A DNA stretch of 64,000 nt, taken from Nibricoccus aquaticus (lineage in GTDB: Bacteria > Verrucomicrobiota > Verrucomicrobiia > Opitutales > Opitutaceae). Made by a program: the position numbers and the translations under genes. Location of the stretch: the NCBI RefSeq assembly GCF_002310495.1, contig NZ_CP023344.1:124001-188000 (forward strand), written 5' to 3'. Below, piece after piece: positions 52,096 to 60,886 of the stretch. The first letter of the stretch is position 1. The number at the start of each line of letters is the position of its first letter. The notes below the pieces were generated by a model, which saw only the letters and a program-made list of their open reading frames with translations, was not told the DNA's origin and ran no database searches.

Positions 52096-52869
52096 TCAAA
52101 AGGTCTTCAACCGGATATTCCGGTACTCGACTTTCATCGGCGGCCCCGTGTGGACCTGCATACCGATCTGCCCGTCCTGCGCCGGACCAGCTGTGTCGTC
52201 ATCGATCACCACGCACATCACCTGACCGTTGAGCATGTGCGTCAGCGTGTTTCCCCGTGCGATGAGATGCACCGAATTCCACCCCGGCGTGATGACCTTC
52301 GCCAGCTCCGCATCCTCGCCAATTCTTCCGATCACAATCGGCGGACGGGTTCCCACCACGCGCGAGACCGAGCCGCGCACACCGAGAAACAACCGCCCCT
52401 TTTCCTCGTAGTTGCTACCCGTGTACCGATTCTTCCCATCGAGATCGAACTGGTAGCCACGCATCGCAAACGCGTTCGTCGGCGTCACTTTGTCCGGCAC
52501 CACGCTGCTGCGATAGTTGATGCCACTGTTGCCGGATTCCGTGATGCGAAACTCCAGCCGCAGCTCGAAATCCTTCGGCCTGCCGCCCTGCCAGAGGATA
52601 AAAGTATTACTCTTCAAACGCGTCTGCTCCGTGATCTCCCCGATCATCGTGCCTGCCTCCACGCGCCAGTAAGTCAGATCACCCGCCCACCCTGTCAGAC
52701 TCTTCCCGTCAAAAATCGCCTCGAACCCCGGCTCATCGCCCTCCATCGGCGCAGGCCGGTCACTCTGCTTCGGCACATAAGCCGGCACCGTCTCGGTGCC
52801 CGTCGTCGTTTGCACACCAGCACCGCCGATCACGAGCAGGGAAAACACACACGAGAGGAAACGTTTCAT
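52096..52869 (-). CDS. 3-keto-disaccharide hydrolase / DUF1080 domain secreted protein
   Basis: A 257-aa secreted protein. The start MKRFLSCVFSLLVIGGAG gives a clean signal peptide; upstream frame is not family-like. The DUF1080 (concanavalin-like) fold is recognised by EAIFDGKSLTGWAGDLTYWRVEAG, SNTFILWQGGRPKDFELRLEF, SGNSGINYRSSVVPD, YQFDLDG and NSVHLIARGNTLTHMLNGQV. The family is very common in Verrucomicrobiota and Planctomycetes and acts on 3-keto-glucosides or related sugars. It stands alone, convergent with the duplicated fragment and divergent from leuS. Confidence 0.92.
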   Translation of the reverse strand: MKRFLSCVFSLLVIGGAGVQTTTGTETVPAYVPKQSDRPAPMEGDEPGFEAIFDGKSLTGWAGDLTYWRVEAGTMIGEITEQTRLKSNTFILWQGGRPKDFELRLEFRITESGNSGINYRSSVVPDKVTPTNAFAMRGYQFDLDGKNRYTGSNYEEKGRLFLGVRGSVSRVVGTRPPIVIGRIGEDAELAKVITPGWNSVHLIARGNTLTHMLNGQVMCVVIDDDTAGPAQDGQIGMQVHTGPPMKVEYRNIRLKTF

Positions 52870-53009
52870 AGGGCAAGAGAGAGCATCGCAGGACAGACGT
52901 CTCTCACCGCCAAAAGTTGCCCACCACGTACACCCGCAACCTTGCACCGGATTCTAGTCCCGGGCGTTGACGCTCCCCGCGATTCCTTCACCGTCGCCGG
53001 TTCTTCCAA

Positions 53010-55598
53010 ATGGCCACGAACAGCACCGACTACAACTTCGCCCAAATCGAGCCGCACTGGCAAAAAATCTGGGACGAGCAAAAGACCTTCCGCACGACCA
53101 ACGACACGTCGAAGCCCAAGTTCTACGCGCTCGATATGTTCCCCTACCCGTCCGGCGCCGGCCTCCACATCGGCCACCCCGAAGGCTACACCGCCACCGA
53201 CATCATCACCCGCGCCAAACGCGCCCAAGGTTTCAACGTCCTCCATCCCATCGGCTGGGACGCCTTCGGTCTCCCCGCTGAACAGCACGCCGTCAAAACC
53301 GGCACGCATCCCGCGACCAACACGCAGAACAACATCGCCAACTTCCGCCGTCAGCTGAAAGCCCTCGGCTTCGCTTACGACTGGGATCGCGAAGTCGATA
53401 CGACCGACCCGACTTACTTCCGCTGGACGCAGTGGATTTTCCTCCAGCTCTTCAAACGCGGCCTCGCCTACGTCGACGAACGCCCCGTCTGGTGGTGCCC
53501 TGAGCTCCGCACCGTCCTCGCCAACGAAGAAGTCGTCGACGGCAAATCCGAAGTCGGCGGTTTCCCCGTCGAGCGCCGCAATCTCCGCCAGTGGGTTCTG
53601 CGCATCACCGCCTACGCCGAGCGCCTGCTCGCCGACCTCAAAGACGTGGACTGGCCCGACTCCACCAAGCGCATGCAGGAAGCCTGGATCGGCCGCAGCG
53701 AAGGCGCCGAACTCCTCTTCAAGTTGGAGAAGGAAAACCTCGGCGACCTCAAGGTCTTCACCACGCGCCCCGACACCGTCTTCGGCGTCACCTACATGGT
53801 CATCGCGCCCGAGCACCCGCTCGTCGACGCGCTCACCACGCCTGCACAACGCGAGGCCGTCGAAGCCTACAAGAAAAAGGCCGCCGCCAAGAGCGACCTC
53901 GAGCGCACCGATCTCGCCAAGGATAAATCCGGCGTCTTCAGCGGCTCATTCGCGCTAAATCCCGCCAACGGCGCGCGCGTCCCCGTCTGGATCGCCGACT
54001 ACGTCGTCATGGGCTACGGCACCGGCGCGATCATGGCCGTCCCCGCGCACGACGAACGCGACTACGAGTTCGCCGTCAAATTCCAGATCCCCGTCATCCA
54101 GGTCATCGAGCCCGCCAAACACGAGGGCAACGGCGACGGGCATCCGAAACTCCCCTACACCGGCGACGGCGTGCTCGTTCACTCCGAAGGCTACTCCGGC
54201 CTGCCGTGGGAAGAGGCCAAAAAGAAAATCACCGCCGACTTCACCGCCAAAGGCCGCGGCAAAGCCACGGTGAATTACAAACTCCGCGACTGGCTCTTCT
54301 CCCGCCAACGCTACTGGGGAGAACCCTTCCCGATCGTCTGGGTAACCGAGGCCGATTACCAACGCGCCGTCACCGCACGACGAGCCGATCTGCCTCCACA
54401 ACCGATCACCTACACGAGCGAAGGCGCCACTTGGTTCGCTCTCCCGCTTCCCGCCACCGCGCTCCCGCTCGCACTGCCCGATGTCCAAAGCTATCTCCCC
54501 AGCGGCAACGGTGAAAGCCCCCTCGCCAACGTCACCGATTGGCTCGAAATCTGGTTCAACGCCGAGACCGGCGCATCCATTCCCGCTTCGCAGCCGAAAC
54601 CCGCCGGCGACGCCTGGGTTCGCGGCCGTCGCGAGACCAACACCATGCCGCAGTGGGCCGGCTCGTGCTGGTACTACCTGCGCTACCTCGATCCGAAAAA
54701 CCCCGCCGCACCCGCCTCGCCCGAGCTCCTGAAATATTGGGGCGTGCCCGACATCTACGTCGGCGGCGCCGAACATGCCGTGCTGCATCTCTTGTATGCA
54801 CGTTTCTGGCACAAGGTGCTCTTCGACGAAGGCATCGTCCCGCAGTCCGAGCCGTTCAAGAAACTCTTCCACCAAGGCATCATCCTCGGCGAAGACGGCG
54901 AAAAAATGTCCAAGAGCCGCGGTAACACCGTGAGTCCCGACGACATCATCAAGACCCACGGCGCCGACACTCTCCGTCTCTATTTGATGTTCCTCGGCCC
55001 GCTCGAAGCCATGAAACCATGGAATCCCCGTGGGATCGAAGGTGTCTACCGCTTCCTCCAAAAAATCTGGCGCGAATCCATCGCCGAAGATGGCTCCGTC
55101 AACGCCAAGGTCTCCGCCTCCGCCGAGGACTCTGCCGAACTCAGCAAGCTGCTCCACGAGACGATTAAAAAAGTCACCGAGGACATCGCTGCGCTGCGCT
55201 TCAACACCGCCATCTCGCAGATGATGATCTTCGCCAACGCGCTCCAGAAAGCGCCGTCGATCAACCGCGCGAGCCTGCGCTCATTCCTCCAACTCCTCGC
55301 GCCCTTTGCGCCTCACTTCGCCGAAGAACTTTGGGCCCGCCTCGGCGGTACCGGCTCCGTCGTCGATGCTGCTTGGCCCAAGTTCGACGCGTCGAAACTC
55401 GTTTCCACTGAAGCCAAAGTCGTCGTCCAGGTGAACGGCAAGAAACGCGCCGAGCTCCTCCTCCCCGTCGGCACGGATCAAGCCGCCGCACTCGCCGCCG
55501 CCCAAGCCAATCCCGACGCCGCACCGCACCTCACCGGCAAAGCCATCAAGCGCGTCGTCTTCGTCCCCGGTAAAATCCTGAATCTGGTCGTCGAGTAA
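53010..55598 (+). CDS. leuS: Leucyl-tRNA synthetase
   Basis: Class I synthetase of 862 aa, the length of bacterial LeuRS. HIGH box: PYPSGAGLHIGHPEGYTATD. The CP1 editing domain is present (FTTRPDTVFGVTYMVIAPEH; YGTGAIMAVPAHDERDYEFA). The catalytic tail carries GRRETNTMPQWAGSCWYYLR and the KMSKS loop ILGEDGEKMSKSRGN; the anticodon helix bundle and C-terminal domain follow (VVVQVNGKKRAELLLPVGTD). It is monocistronic, with a terminator 20 bp past the stop. Confidence 0.97.
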   Translation: MATNSTDYNFAQIEPHWQKIWDEQKTFRTTNDTSKPKFYALDMFPYPSGAGLHIGHPEGYTATDIITRAKRAQGFNVLHPIGWDAFGLPAEQHAVKTGTHPATNTQNNIANFRRQLKALGFAYDWDREVDTTDPTYFRWTQWIFLQLFKRGLAYVDERPVWWCPELRTVLANEEVVDGKSEVGGFPVERRNLRQWVLRITAYAERLLADLKDVDWPDSTKRMQEAWIGRSEGAELLFKLEKENLGDLKVFTTRPDTVFGVTYMVIAPEHPLVDALTTPAQREAVEAYKKKAAAKSDLERTDLAKDKSGVFSGSFALNPANGARVPVWIADYVVMGYGTGAIMAVPAHDERDYEFAVKFQIPVIQVIEPAKHEGNGDGHPKLPYTGDGVLVHSEGYSGLPWEEAKKKITADFTAKGRGKATVNYKLRDWLFSRQRYWGEPFPIVWVTEADYQRAVTARRADLPPQPITYTSEGATWFALPLPATALPLALPDVQSYLPSGNGESPLANVTDWLEIWFNAETGASIPASQPKPAGDAWVRGRRETNTMPQWAGSCWYYLRYLDPKNPAAPASPELLKYWGVPDIYVGGAEHAVLHLLYARFWHKVLFDEGIVPQSEPFKKLFHQGIILGEDGEKMSKSRGNTVSPDDIIKTHGADTLRLYLMFLGPLEAMKPWNPRGIEGVYRFLQKIWRESIAEDGSVNAKVSASAEDSAELSKLLHETIKKVTEDIAALRFNTAISQMMIFANALQKAPSINRASLRSFLQLLAPFAPHFAEELWARLGGTGSVVDAAWPKFDASKLVSTEAKVVVQVNGKKRAELLLPVGTDQAAALAAAQANPDAAPHLTGKAIKRVVFVPGKILNLVVE

Positions 55599-55617
55599 CG
55601 CCCACGCCCGCCCACAG

Positions 55618-55652
55618 GCACCGCCAGTGATTGCATAATCCTGGCGGTTTTA
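55618..55652 (+). terminator. Rho-independent terminator of leuS
   Basis: CCGCCAG (55621-55627) pairs with CTGGCGG (55641-55647), followed by TTTT. It lies about 25 bp after the leuS stop codon. Confidence 0.85.
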
Positions 55653-55675
55653 ACGCCCTAGCCCGTAGTAATGAT

Positions 55676-55730
55676 GCAAATGCATATTTCGCACTATTTT
55701 TGCATTTGCCCTTTTTGAGGGGATTCCCCT
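55676..55730. promoter_or_regulatory. Two dyads in front of the export operon
   Basis: GCAAATGCA (55676-55684) is inverted as TGCATTTGC (55701-55709) across 16 bp. Just after it AGGGG-ATT-CCCCT (55718-55730) is a perfect dyad ending 11 bp before the fecR ATG. Both look like protein-binding sites rather than terminators, since no T-run follows the first and the second sits by the start codon. A related sequence, GGGAATACCCCTAG, occurs at the start of the gene at 62472-63281. Confidence 0.5.
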
Positions 55731-55741
55731 ACGGTCCGCCC

Positions 55742-56578
55742 ATGACTAAGTTCCCCGCCCTCCGCACTCTCCTCGCCTTCCCGCTACTCGTGGGCGTGCT
55801 CGCGTTTCCTTTCGTCGCCACCGCCGCCGTCAAAAATAAAAACCCCGCCAGCAAAATCTACGTCGCTGATATCACCGGTGAGTCCCACATCGACACCGGC
55901 GAACGCATCGAGTCGTTGACCAAAAAATCCGTTTACGTCGCCGAAGGCACATCCATCGAAACGAAACCCGGCTCCAGTCAGACACTCGTTTTCTCCAATG
56001 GCACCGCGATCTATGTCGGCCCTGACTCGCGCTTCGAGGTGAAAAAATTTCTCCAGGAGCCGTTCCTCCCCAACCGCAGCGACCTCGACGCCGAGCCGTC
56101 CATCTCCCAGACCATTGTCAAAATCACCCGCGGCTCCGTCGGCGTCTGCACGAGCAAACTCGTCGCCGGCAGTTCCATGACCTACCAGACACCGCATGCC
56201 ACGGTGAACATCCGCGGCCGCAAGGTCATGATTGAGGTCAGCGACACCGAGACCCGCGTCTCACTCATCGAAGGCGACGTCACCGTCTTCGTCCCCGATG
56301 TCGGCGGCACCAGCCAGACACTGCGTCCGGGGCAACAAGCCATCATCCGCAAAACCGCGACCGATCAGACCGCCACTCTCGCCGTCCAGCCGATCATGGA
56401 CGAGCAACAGGCCAAGCTGGATGAAAACGTTTCCCTCGCCTGCATCTCCCGCCGCACCGTCTTCTTCGAGGTCGCCCAACGCGGCGAAGGCGAAGACGCA
56501 GAGATCCGCCCCGTCGAGGTCGTCCCCGCCAACCCCGACCCCGGCTTCACCGTCAGCCCCGCCCGCATTGGCGGTTAA
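55742..56578 (+). CDS. FecR-domain periplasmic protein
   Basis: A 278-aa protein with signal peptide LLAFPLLVGVLAFPFVATAA. The FecR-like beta-domain is visible: ESLTKKSVYVAEGTSIETKP, TLVFSNGTAIYVGPDSRFEV, TIVKITRGSVGVCTSKLVAG, TPHATVNIRGRKVMIEVSDT, TRVSLIEGDVTVFVPDVGG and LRPGQQAIIRK. FecR domains in such loci are thought to sense or organise cell-envelope polymers rather than to signal for iron. It heads the plus-strand export operon (76 bp to the barrel gene). Its promoter-proximal dyads suggest dedicated control. Confidence 0.88.
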   Translation: MTKFPALRTLLAFPLLVGVLAFPFVATAAVKNKNPASKIYVADITGESHIDTGERIESLTKKSVYVAEGTSIETKPGSSQTLVFSNGTAIYVGPDSRFEVKKFLQEPFLPNRSDLDAEPSISQTIVKITRGSVGVCTSKLVAGSSMTYQTPHATVNIRGRKVMIEVSDTETRVSLIEGDVTVFVPDVGGTSQTLRPGQQAIIRKTATDQTATLAVQPIMDEQQAKLDENVSLACISRRTVFFEVAQRGEGEDAEIRPVEVVPANPDPGFTVSPARIGG

Positions 56579-56653
56579 ATCCGCACCGACAAAACTAGAA
56601 CCGCCCGCGCACCGTTCGCCCGCTCTCGTTCCTCGGCCTGATCTCTCGATTTC

Positions 56654-57802
56654 ATGACACTGTCCGCCTCGTCCCGACTCCGTGCACCGGTCCTCGCCGC
56701 TTTGCTAACCGGCTCCTTCGCGACCACCGCCCACGCGCTCGTGAAGTTTAACGACGGCCACGACGAGATCTTCGTCACAGGCACCGCCGGCATCGGCTAC
56801 GATTCCAACATCTACGCCTACGACGGCGGCGACGGAGACACCACCTACAACGCGTCACTGGAACTCGAATACCGCCGCAAGGCCGGCTTGCTCGGCGTCA
56901 ACGCCGACCTCGGCTGGAATTTTTCCAAGTTCCAGGAATTCTCCTCCGAAGACTTCGCCAACCCCCACGCCCGCCTCGAACTCACCAAAGACTCCGGACG
57001 CACCACCGGCTCCGTCACCGCCGGCGCCAAACGCGAGAGCCGTGCCGACTCCGCCATCAACATCCGCACCACCTCTTGGGAGTACGACGCCGGCCTCAAC
57101 GCCAAATACCCCGTCATCGAGCGCTATTCCCTCACCGGCCAGCTCGCCTGGAACCGCCGCGACTTTCAGGACAACTTCGCCCTCGTCGATCTCAACATCT
57201 GGTCTCTCAGCTCCGATCTTTTCTACGTTTACAACAGCCAGCGCGACCTCTTCGGCGGCTACCGCTTCCGCGTTACCGACACCACCGCCGACACTCAGGA
57301 CATCGATCACGCCTTCACCGTCGGCACCTCGGGCAAAATCATTTCCACTATTAACGGCTCCGCCCGCGTCGGCTACCAGCTGCGCGAATCCAACCGCACC
57401 GACGGCACCCGCGAGACCTTCGACGGCTTCACCTCTGTCGTATCCGCGACCTGGAGCGGCCTGAAGCGCCTCAACGTCACCGGCCAGGTCTCCAGCGATT
57501 TCAACACCCTCGCCACCGACGTTAGCGTCTCCACGCTCGCCGCCGGTCTCGACGCCCAGTACGCGCTCAACGCCCGCTTCTCCCTCTACGCCGGCACCGG
57601 CGTCGGTCGCACCCGCTTCCTCGGAACGTTCGGCAGCGGCCGTCGCGACACCTACTTCACCTGGAACACCGGCATCGCCTACACGCTCAACGACCACTTC
57701 AAAGCCACCCTCGGCTACACATGGTTCCAGAACTGGTCCACGCTCGCATTTTCTGACTACACGCGGAACACGATTTCATTGAATCTCTCATCCCGATGGT
57801 GA
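56654..57802 (+). CDS. Outer-membrane beta-barrel protein of the exopolysaccharide operon
   Basis: A 382-aa protein with signal peptide APVLAALLTGSFATTAHA and alternating amphipathic strands (IFVTGTAGIGYDSNIYAYDG; YNASLELEYRRKAGLLGVNA; GSARVGYQLRESNRT) ending in the aromatic C-terminus SLNLSSRW that BAM recognises. It resembles outer-membrane beta-barrels found with polysaccharide export genes. It probably forms the outer-membrane pore or channel for the polymer together with the Wza-like lipid-side protein. The next gene overlaps its end by 7 bp. Confidence 0.88.
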   Translation: MTLSASSRLRAPVLAALLTGSFATTAHALVKFNDGHDEIFVTGTAGIGYDSNIYAYDGGDGDTTYNASLELEYRRKAGLLGVNADLGWNFSKFQEFSSEDFANPHARLELTKDSGRTTGSVTAGAKRESRADSAINIRTTSWEYDAGLNAKYPVIERYSLTGQLAWNRRDFQDNFALVDLNIWSLSSDLFYVYNSQRDLFGGYRFRVTDTTADTQDIDHAFTVGTSGKIISTINGSARVGYQLRESNRTDGTRETFDGFTSVVSATWSGLKRLNVTGQVSSDFNTLATDVSVSTLAAGLDAQYALNARFSLYAGTGVGRTRFLGTFGSGRRDTYFTWNTGIAYTLNDHFKATLGYTWFQNWSTLAFSDYTRNTISLNLSSRW

Positions 57803-58467
57803 ACAGTCGGCGCGTGCCGTTCCTTTGCCGTCACCCCGCCCGCTCTGCCCTTCGCCTCGCGTCTGGCTTTTTATTCCTCGTCCTCGCGTTCACCGCCGCC
57901 ATCGCCTCTGGCCAGGACACCGCCAGACCCGCCCCACGCCCCGTCCCCAGCTACGCCATCGTCGCCACCGACCGCCTCCGCATCGACGTCTATCAAGAGG
58001 AGGATCTCTCCGTCATCGCCTCAGTCGATGCCAAGGGCACCATCAATCTCCGCCTCGTTGGCGAAGTCATCGTCGCCGGCAAAACCGTCCCCGAGGCCCA
58101 GAAAGCCATCGAGACCGCGTATCGCGAAGGCCGTTACCTCGTTACTCCTCAGGTCACCATCAACATCGAGGAATACGCCCCGCGCGAGGTCTCCATCGAC
58201 GGCATGGTCCGCAACCCCGGCCGCTTTCCCCTGCCCATTGAATCAGGCATCACCGTCGCCGATCTCGTCCTCAAAGCCGGCGGTCTCACCGACACCGCCC
58301 GCGGTTCCGCCGTCACCGTCACCCGCCGCGGCCCCGACGGCAAACAGACCGTCTTCACCGTGGACGTCGAGAGCCTCATCAAGGGCAAATCCTCCGGCAA
58401 AGCCGCCGACAACGCCTTCCTTCTTCAGCCGGGCGACATCGTCTTCGTTCCCCAGCGTATCATTTAA
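57796..58467 (+). CDS. Wza-like polysaccharide export protein (SLBB)
   Basis: A 223-aa protein. The signal peptide is LASGFLFLVLAFTAAIASGQ; there is no lipobox, unlike the paralogue at 21118-21717. The Poly_export domain follows (YAIVATDRLRIDVYQEEDL, VDAKGTINLRLVGEVIVAG) and an SLBB domain (EVSIDGMVRNPGRFPLPIES, TVADLVLKAGGLTDTARGS, AFLLQPGDIVFVPQRII). It overlaps the barrel gene by 7 bp (or 4 bp from GTG 57799), so expression is coupled. It likely forms the periplasmic/outer-membrane conduit. Confidence 0.92.
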   Translation: MVNSRRVPFLCRHPARSALRLASGFLFLVLAFTAAIASGQDTARPAPRPVPSYAIVATDRLRIDVYQEEDLSVIASVDAKGTINLRLVGEVIVAGKTVPEAQKAIETAYREGRYLVTPQVTINIEEYAPREVSIDGMVRNPGRFPLPIESGITVADLVLKAGGLTDTARGSAVTVTRRGPDGKQTVFTVDVESLIKGKSSGKAADNAFLLQPGDIVFVPQRII

Positions 58468-58483
58468 CTCCTGACGCGCCTCC

Positions 58484-60637
58484 ATGTCCGATTCGCCTCT
58501 GAACCCATCCAACGCGTCCCAATCCGGAGATCAACTCGTCGAGCGCCGCACTATTCGCGACTACCTCATCATCCTCCGCGAGCGCCTCTGGATCGCCCTG
58601 CCCCTCGCCCTCCTCGTCGCCGTCGGCTTCGGCTACTGGAAAGCCCGCGCCGTCCCCATGTACCAGGCCCGCGCGACCATGCAGATCGAGAAGCCCGAGA
58701 AGATCGTCACCTCCCAGGAGATCGTGGACATCTCCATCAACAGCGACATCGAGCTCAACACCTACCTCCAGGTTCTCGGCAGCGCCAAGCTCCGCGGCAA
58801 AGTCATCCAGTCGCTCACCCCCGCCGAGGTGAAAATGCTCCAGCAGCCTTTCCTGGCCACCCTCGAGCCCGGCCAGCCACCGCCGTCCATCCACGAGGTC
58901 GTCGGCTCCATCGGCGTCCAGGCGATCAAGAACAGTTTTCTCATCAGCATCACCGCCACGCACCGCTCCGGCGAAGGCGCCGCACTCATCGCCAACCGCT
59001 ACGTCGATCAGTTCATGCAGGATCTTCTCATGAACGTCGGCGGGAAAAACGAATACGCCGTCCAGTCGCTCCGCACCCGCGCCGAACAGCTCCGCAAGGA
59101 AGTCGAAGTCGCCGACCAGCGCCTCCAGACCTACATGAAGGAGCAGCGCCTCGTCTCCCTCGATAGCAGCGTCAACATCGTCAGCGACCGCCTCAAAACC
59201 GTTAACGCCGCCCTCTCCTCCGCCCGCCTCGATCGTCTTCAACTCGAAGAACTCAACAACCAGATAGCCTCCTTCAAAAAAGACGCCCGTAACCTCCTCG
59301 AGATCGCCGCCATCTCCAACCACGGCACCATCCCCGCCGTCAGCTCCCAGCTCTCCGAACTCACCCGCCAGCAATCCGTCCTCGCCCAGCGCTACTTCGA
59401 GCGCCACCCGAAGATGATCGAGCTGGAGAAATCCATCAAAGCCGCCCGCGAACAACTTACCCGCGCCACCGACCTCGCCATCGCCGACCTCCACGCCAGC
59501 CTCGAAAAATCCCGGGCCAACGAGAAATCCTTGGAGCAAGAATACGCGCTGAACGAAAAGGAGCAGATACGCCTCCGCGATCTCTCTATCGACTTCAAGA
59601 GCCTCGAAAACCAGGCCGCCGTCGCCAAAGGCAACTACACCCAGATCCTCGACCGCCTCAGCCAGGCCACCACCAGCAGCAACCTCGAACGCATCTCCGT
59701 CCGCCCCCTCGACCCGGCCACCCCCGCCGGCGCGCCGTACACGCCCGACATCCGCTCCATCGCGAAAACCAGCATCGGCCTCTTCGTCCTCGTCTTCGTC
59801 GGCGTCGCCATCGGCCTCAGCTTCATCGACGACCGCATCAAGAGCTCGTGGGACGTCGAACACTTCATCGGCGTCCACCTCCTCGGCATCGTCCCCGATC
59901 TCTCCGGACTCAAGGACGACGACAAATACTCCCTCGTCCTCAAAAACCGCGAAGCCCCCGGCGTCGAATCGTTCCTCAGCGTTTACAGCTCCGCCAAGAT
60001 CCACTCGAAGCTCGATTACCCCAAATCGATCCTCGTCACCTCCACCATCCCCGGCGAAGGCAAAACGCTCGTTTCCTCCAACCTCGCCGCCAGCTTCGCC
60101 CGCCACGGCAAACGCACCCTCCTCATCGACTGCGACCTCCGCCGCCCGATGGTCCATCGCCACTTCAACCAGCCCAACGACAACGGCCTCATCACCTGGT
60201 TCGAACACGGCGCCTCGCTCGACGGCGACCTCACCGAAAATCAGCACCTCGGCATCACCAGGCTCAGCGAAAATTTCTCCCTCCTCTGCTCCGGCGGACG
60301 CTCCAAAACGCCCACCGAGATCCTGGAAAATCCCGCTTTCGGCCAGCTCCTCGCCCGCCTCAAAAAACACTTCGACCTCATCATCGTCGATTCCCCGCCG
60401 ATGGGTGCCGTCACCGACTCGCTCCTCATCGCCGAGCGCACCGACGAAGTCGTCTACGTCTGCCGCTTCAACAAAGCCTACCGCAAGCACATCAAGCTCT
60501 ACATCCGCGCGCTTCATAACGGCAAAAACGACATCCTCGGCATCGTCCTCAACGGCCTCTCCACCCGCCGCATCGAGTACTACTCCAACTACCGCTACTA
60601 CCGGAGCTACAAAAAATACTACGGCACCCAGACCTGA
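58484..60637 (+). CDS. Wzc-like polysaccharide co-polymerase and BY-kinase
   Basis: Inner-membrane protein of 717 aa with an N-terminal Wzz domain (YLIILRERLWIALPLALLVAVG helix; coiled coils around 200-400; second helix SIGLFVLVFVGVAIGLSFI preceded by a Pro-rich PATPAGAPYTPD) and a cytoplasmic tyrosine kinase. Walker A TSTIPGEGKTLVSSNLA lies at about residue 523; A' is LLIDCDLRRPM and B is DLIIVDSPPMGA. The C-terminal tail carries eight tyrosines (YYSNYRYYRSYKKYY). It controls chain length and drives export with the Wza-like protein. It is the last gene of the operon, 16 bp after wza. Confidence 0.95.
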   Translation: MSDSPLNPSNASQSGDQLVERRTIRDYLIILRERLWIALPLALLVAVGFGYWKARAVPMYQARATMQIEKPEKIVTSQEIVDISINSDIELNTYLQVLGSAKLRGKVIQSLTPAEVKMLQQPFLATLEPGQPPPSIHEVVGSIGVQAIKNSFLISITATHRSGEGAALIANRYVDQFMQDLLMNVGGKNEYAVQSLRTRAEQLRKEVEVADQRLQTYMKEQRLVSLDSSVNIVSDRLKTVNAALSSARLDRLQLEELNNQIASFKKDARNLLEIAAISNHGTIPAVSSQLSELTRQQSVLAQRYFERHPKMIELEKSIKAAREQLTRATDLAIADLHASLEKSRANEKSLEQEYALNEKEQIRLRDLSIDFKSLENQAAVAKGNYTQILDRLSQATTSSNLERISVRPLDPATPAGAPYTPDIRSIAKTSIGLFVLVFVGVAIGLSFIDDRIKSSWDVEHFIGVHLLGIVPDLSGLKDDDKYSLVLKNREAPGVESFLSVYSSAKIHSKLDYPKSILVTSTIPGEGKTLVSSNLAASFARHGKRTLLIDCDLRRPMVHRHFNQPNDNGLITWFEHGASLDGDLTENQHLGITRLSENFSLLCSGGRSKTPTEILENPAFGQLLARLKKHFDLIIVDSPPMGAVTDSLLIAERTDEVVYVCRFNKAYRKHIKLYIRALHNGKNDILGIVLNGLSTRRIEYYSNYRYYRSYKKYYGTQT

Positions 60638-60645
60638 CAGTGGCA

Positions 60646-60734
60646 GAGACAATGCCCCGCGTTGTCCGCCTGGAGGGACGACCTCCGTGTCGTCCGTTCC
60701 GTTGGTAGGGCGGGTTAGCCCTAACCCCGCCGGT
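60646..60734. repeat. Stack of three hairpin repeats upstream of lpxI
   Basis: In order: GACAATGCCCCGCGTTGTCC (60648-60667), then GGAGGGACGACCTCCGTGTCGTCC (60672-60695), then GTAGGGCGGGTTAGCC and its inverted CCTAACCCCGCC (60706-60731). All three have the GTAGGG/GGAGGG ... CC(T)CC outline. The remaining 150 bp to the lpxI start at 60887 show no gene. Confidence 0.8.
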
Positions 60735-60886
60735 TGTATATCGCTCGCCTCCTGACCCCAAAATTGCCCTCAACCGCTTCGCCTTCCTCCTGTATCCACA
60801 TTCAAGCCACACTATCCGCCGTCACCTCCGATTCCAGTCTTCCTGAGTTCCACATTCTTTCGTTTCCGTTTCCCTCCCTCGCCGCC

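Noticed and set aside
51718-53358. 546-codon plus-strand frame spanning the duplicated fragment, DUF1080 gene and leuS start
   Set aside because: Apart from the duplicated ~65 codons the product is low-complexity Arg/Pro/Ser sequence opposite or out of frame with real genes.
55642-55657. TGGCGG...CGCC as a sigma-54 site before fecR
   Set aside because: GG and GC spacing fits, but the -12 box (ACGCC) is poor and the sequence is the right arm of the leuS terminator.
58460-60652. 730-codon minus-strand frame opposite the Wzc-like gene
   Set aside because: Same shadow effect; no start site or motif, and the plus strand is a complete BY-kinase.
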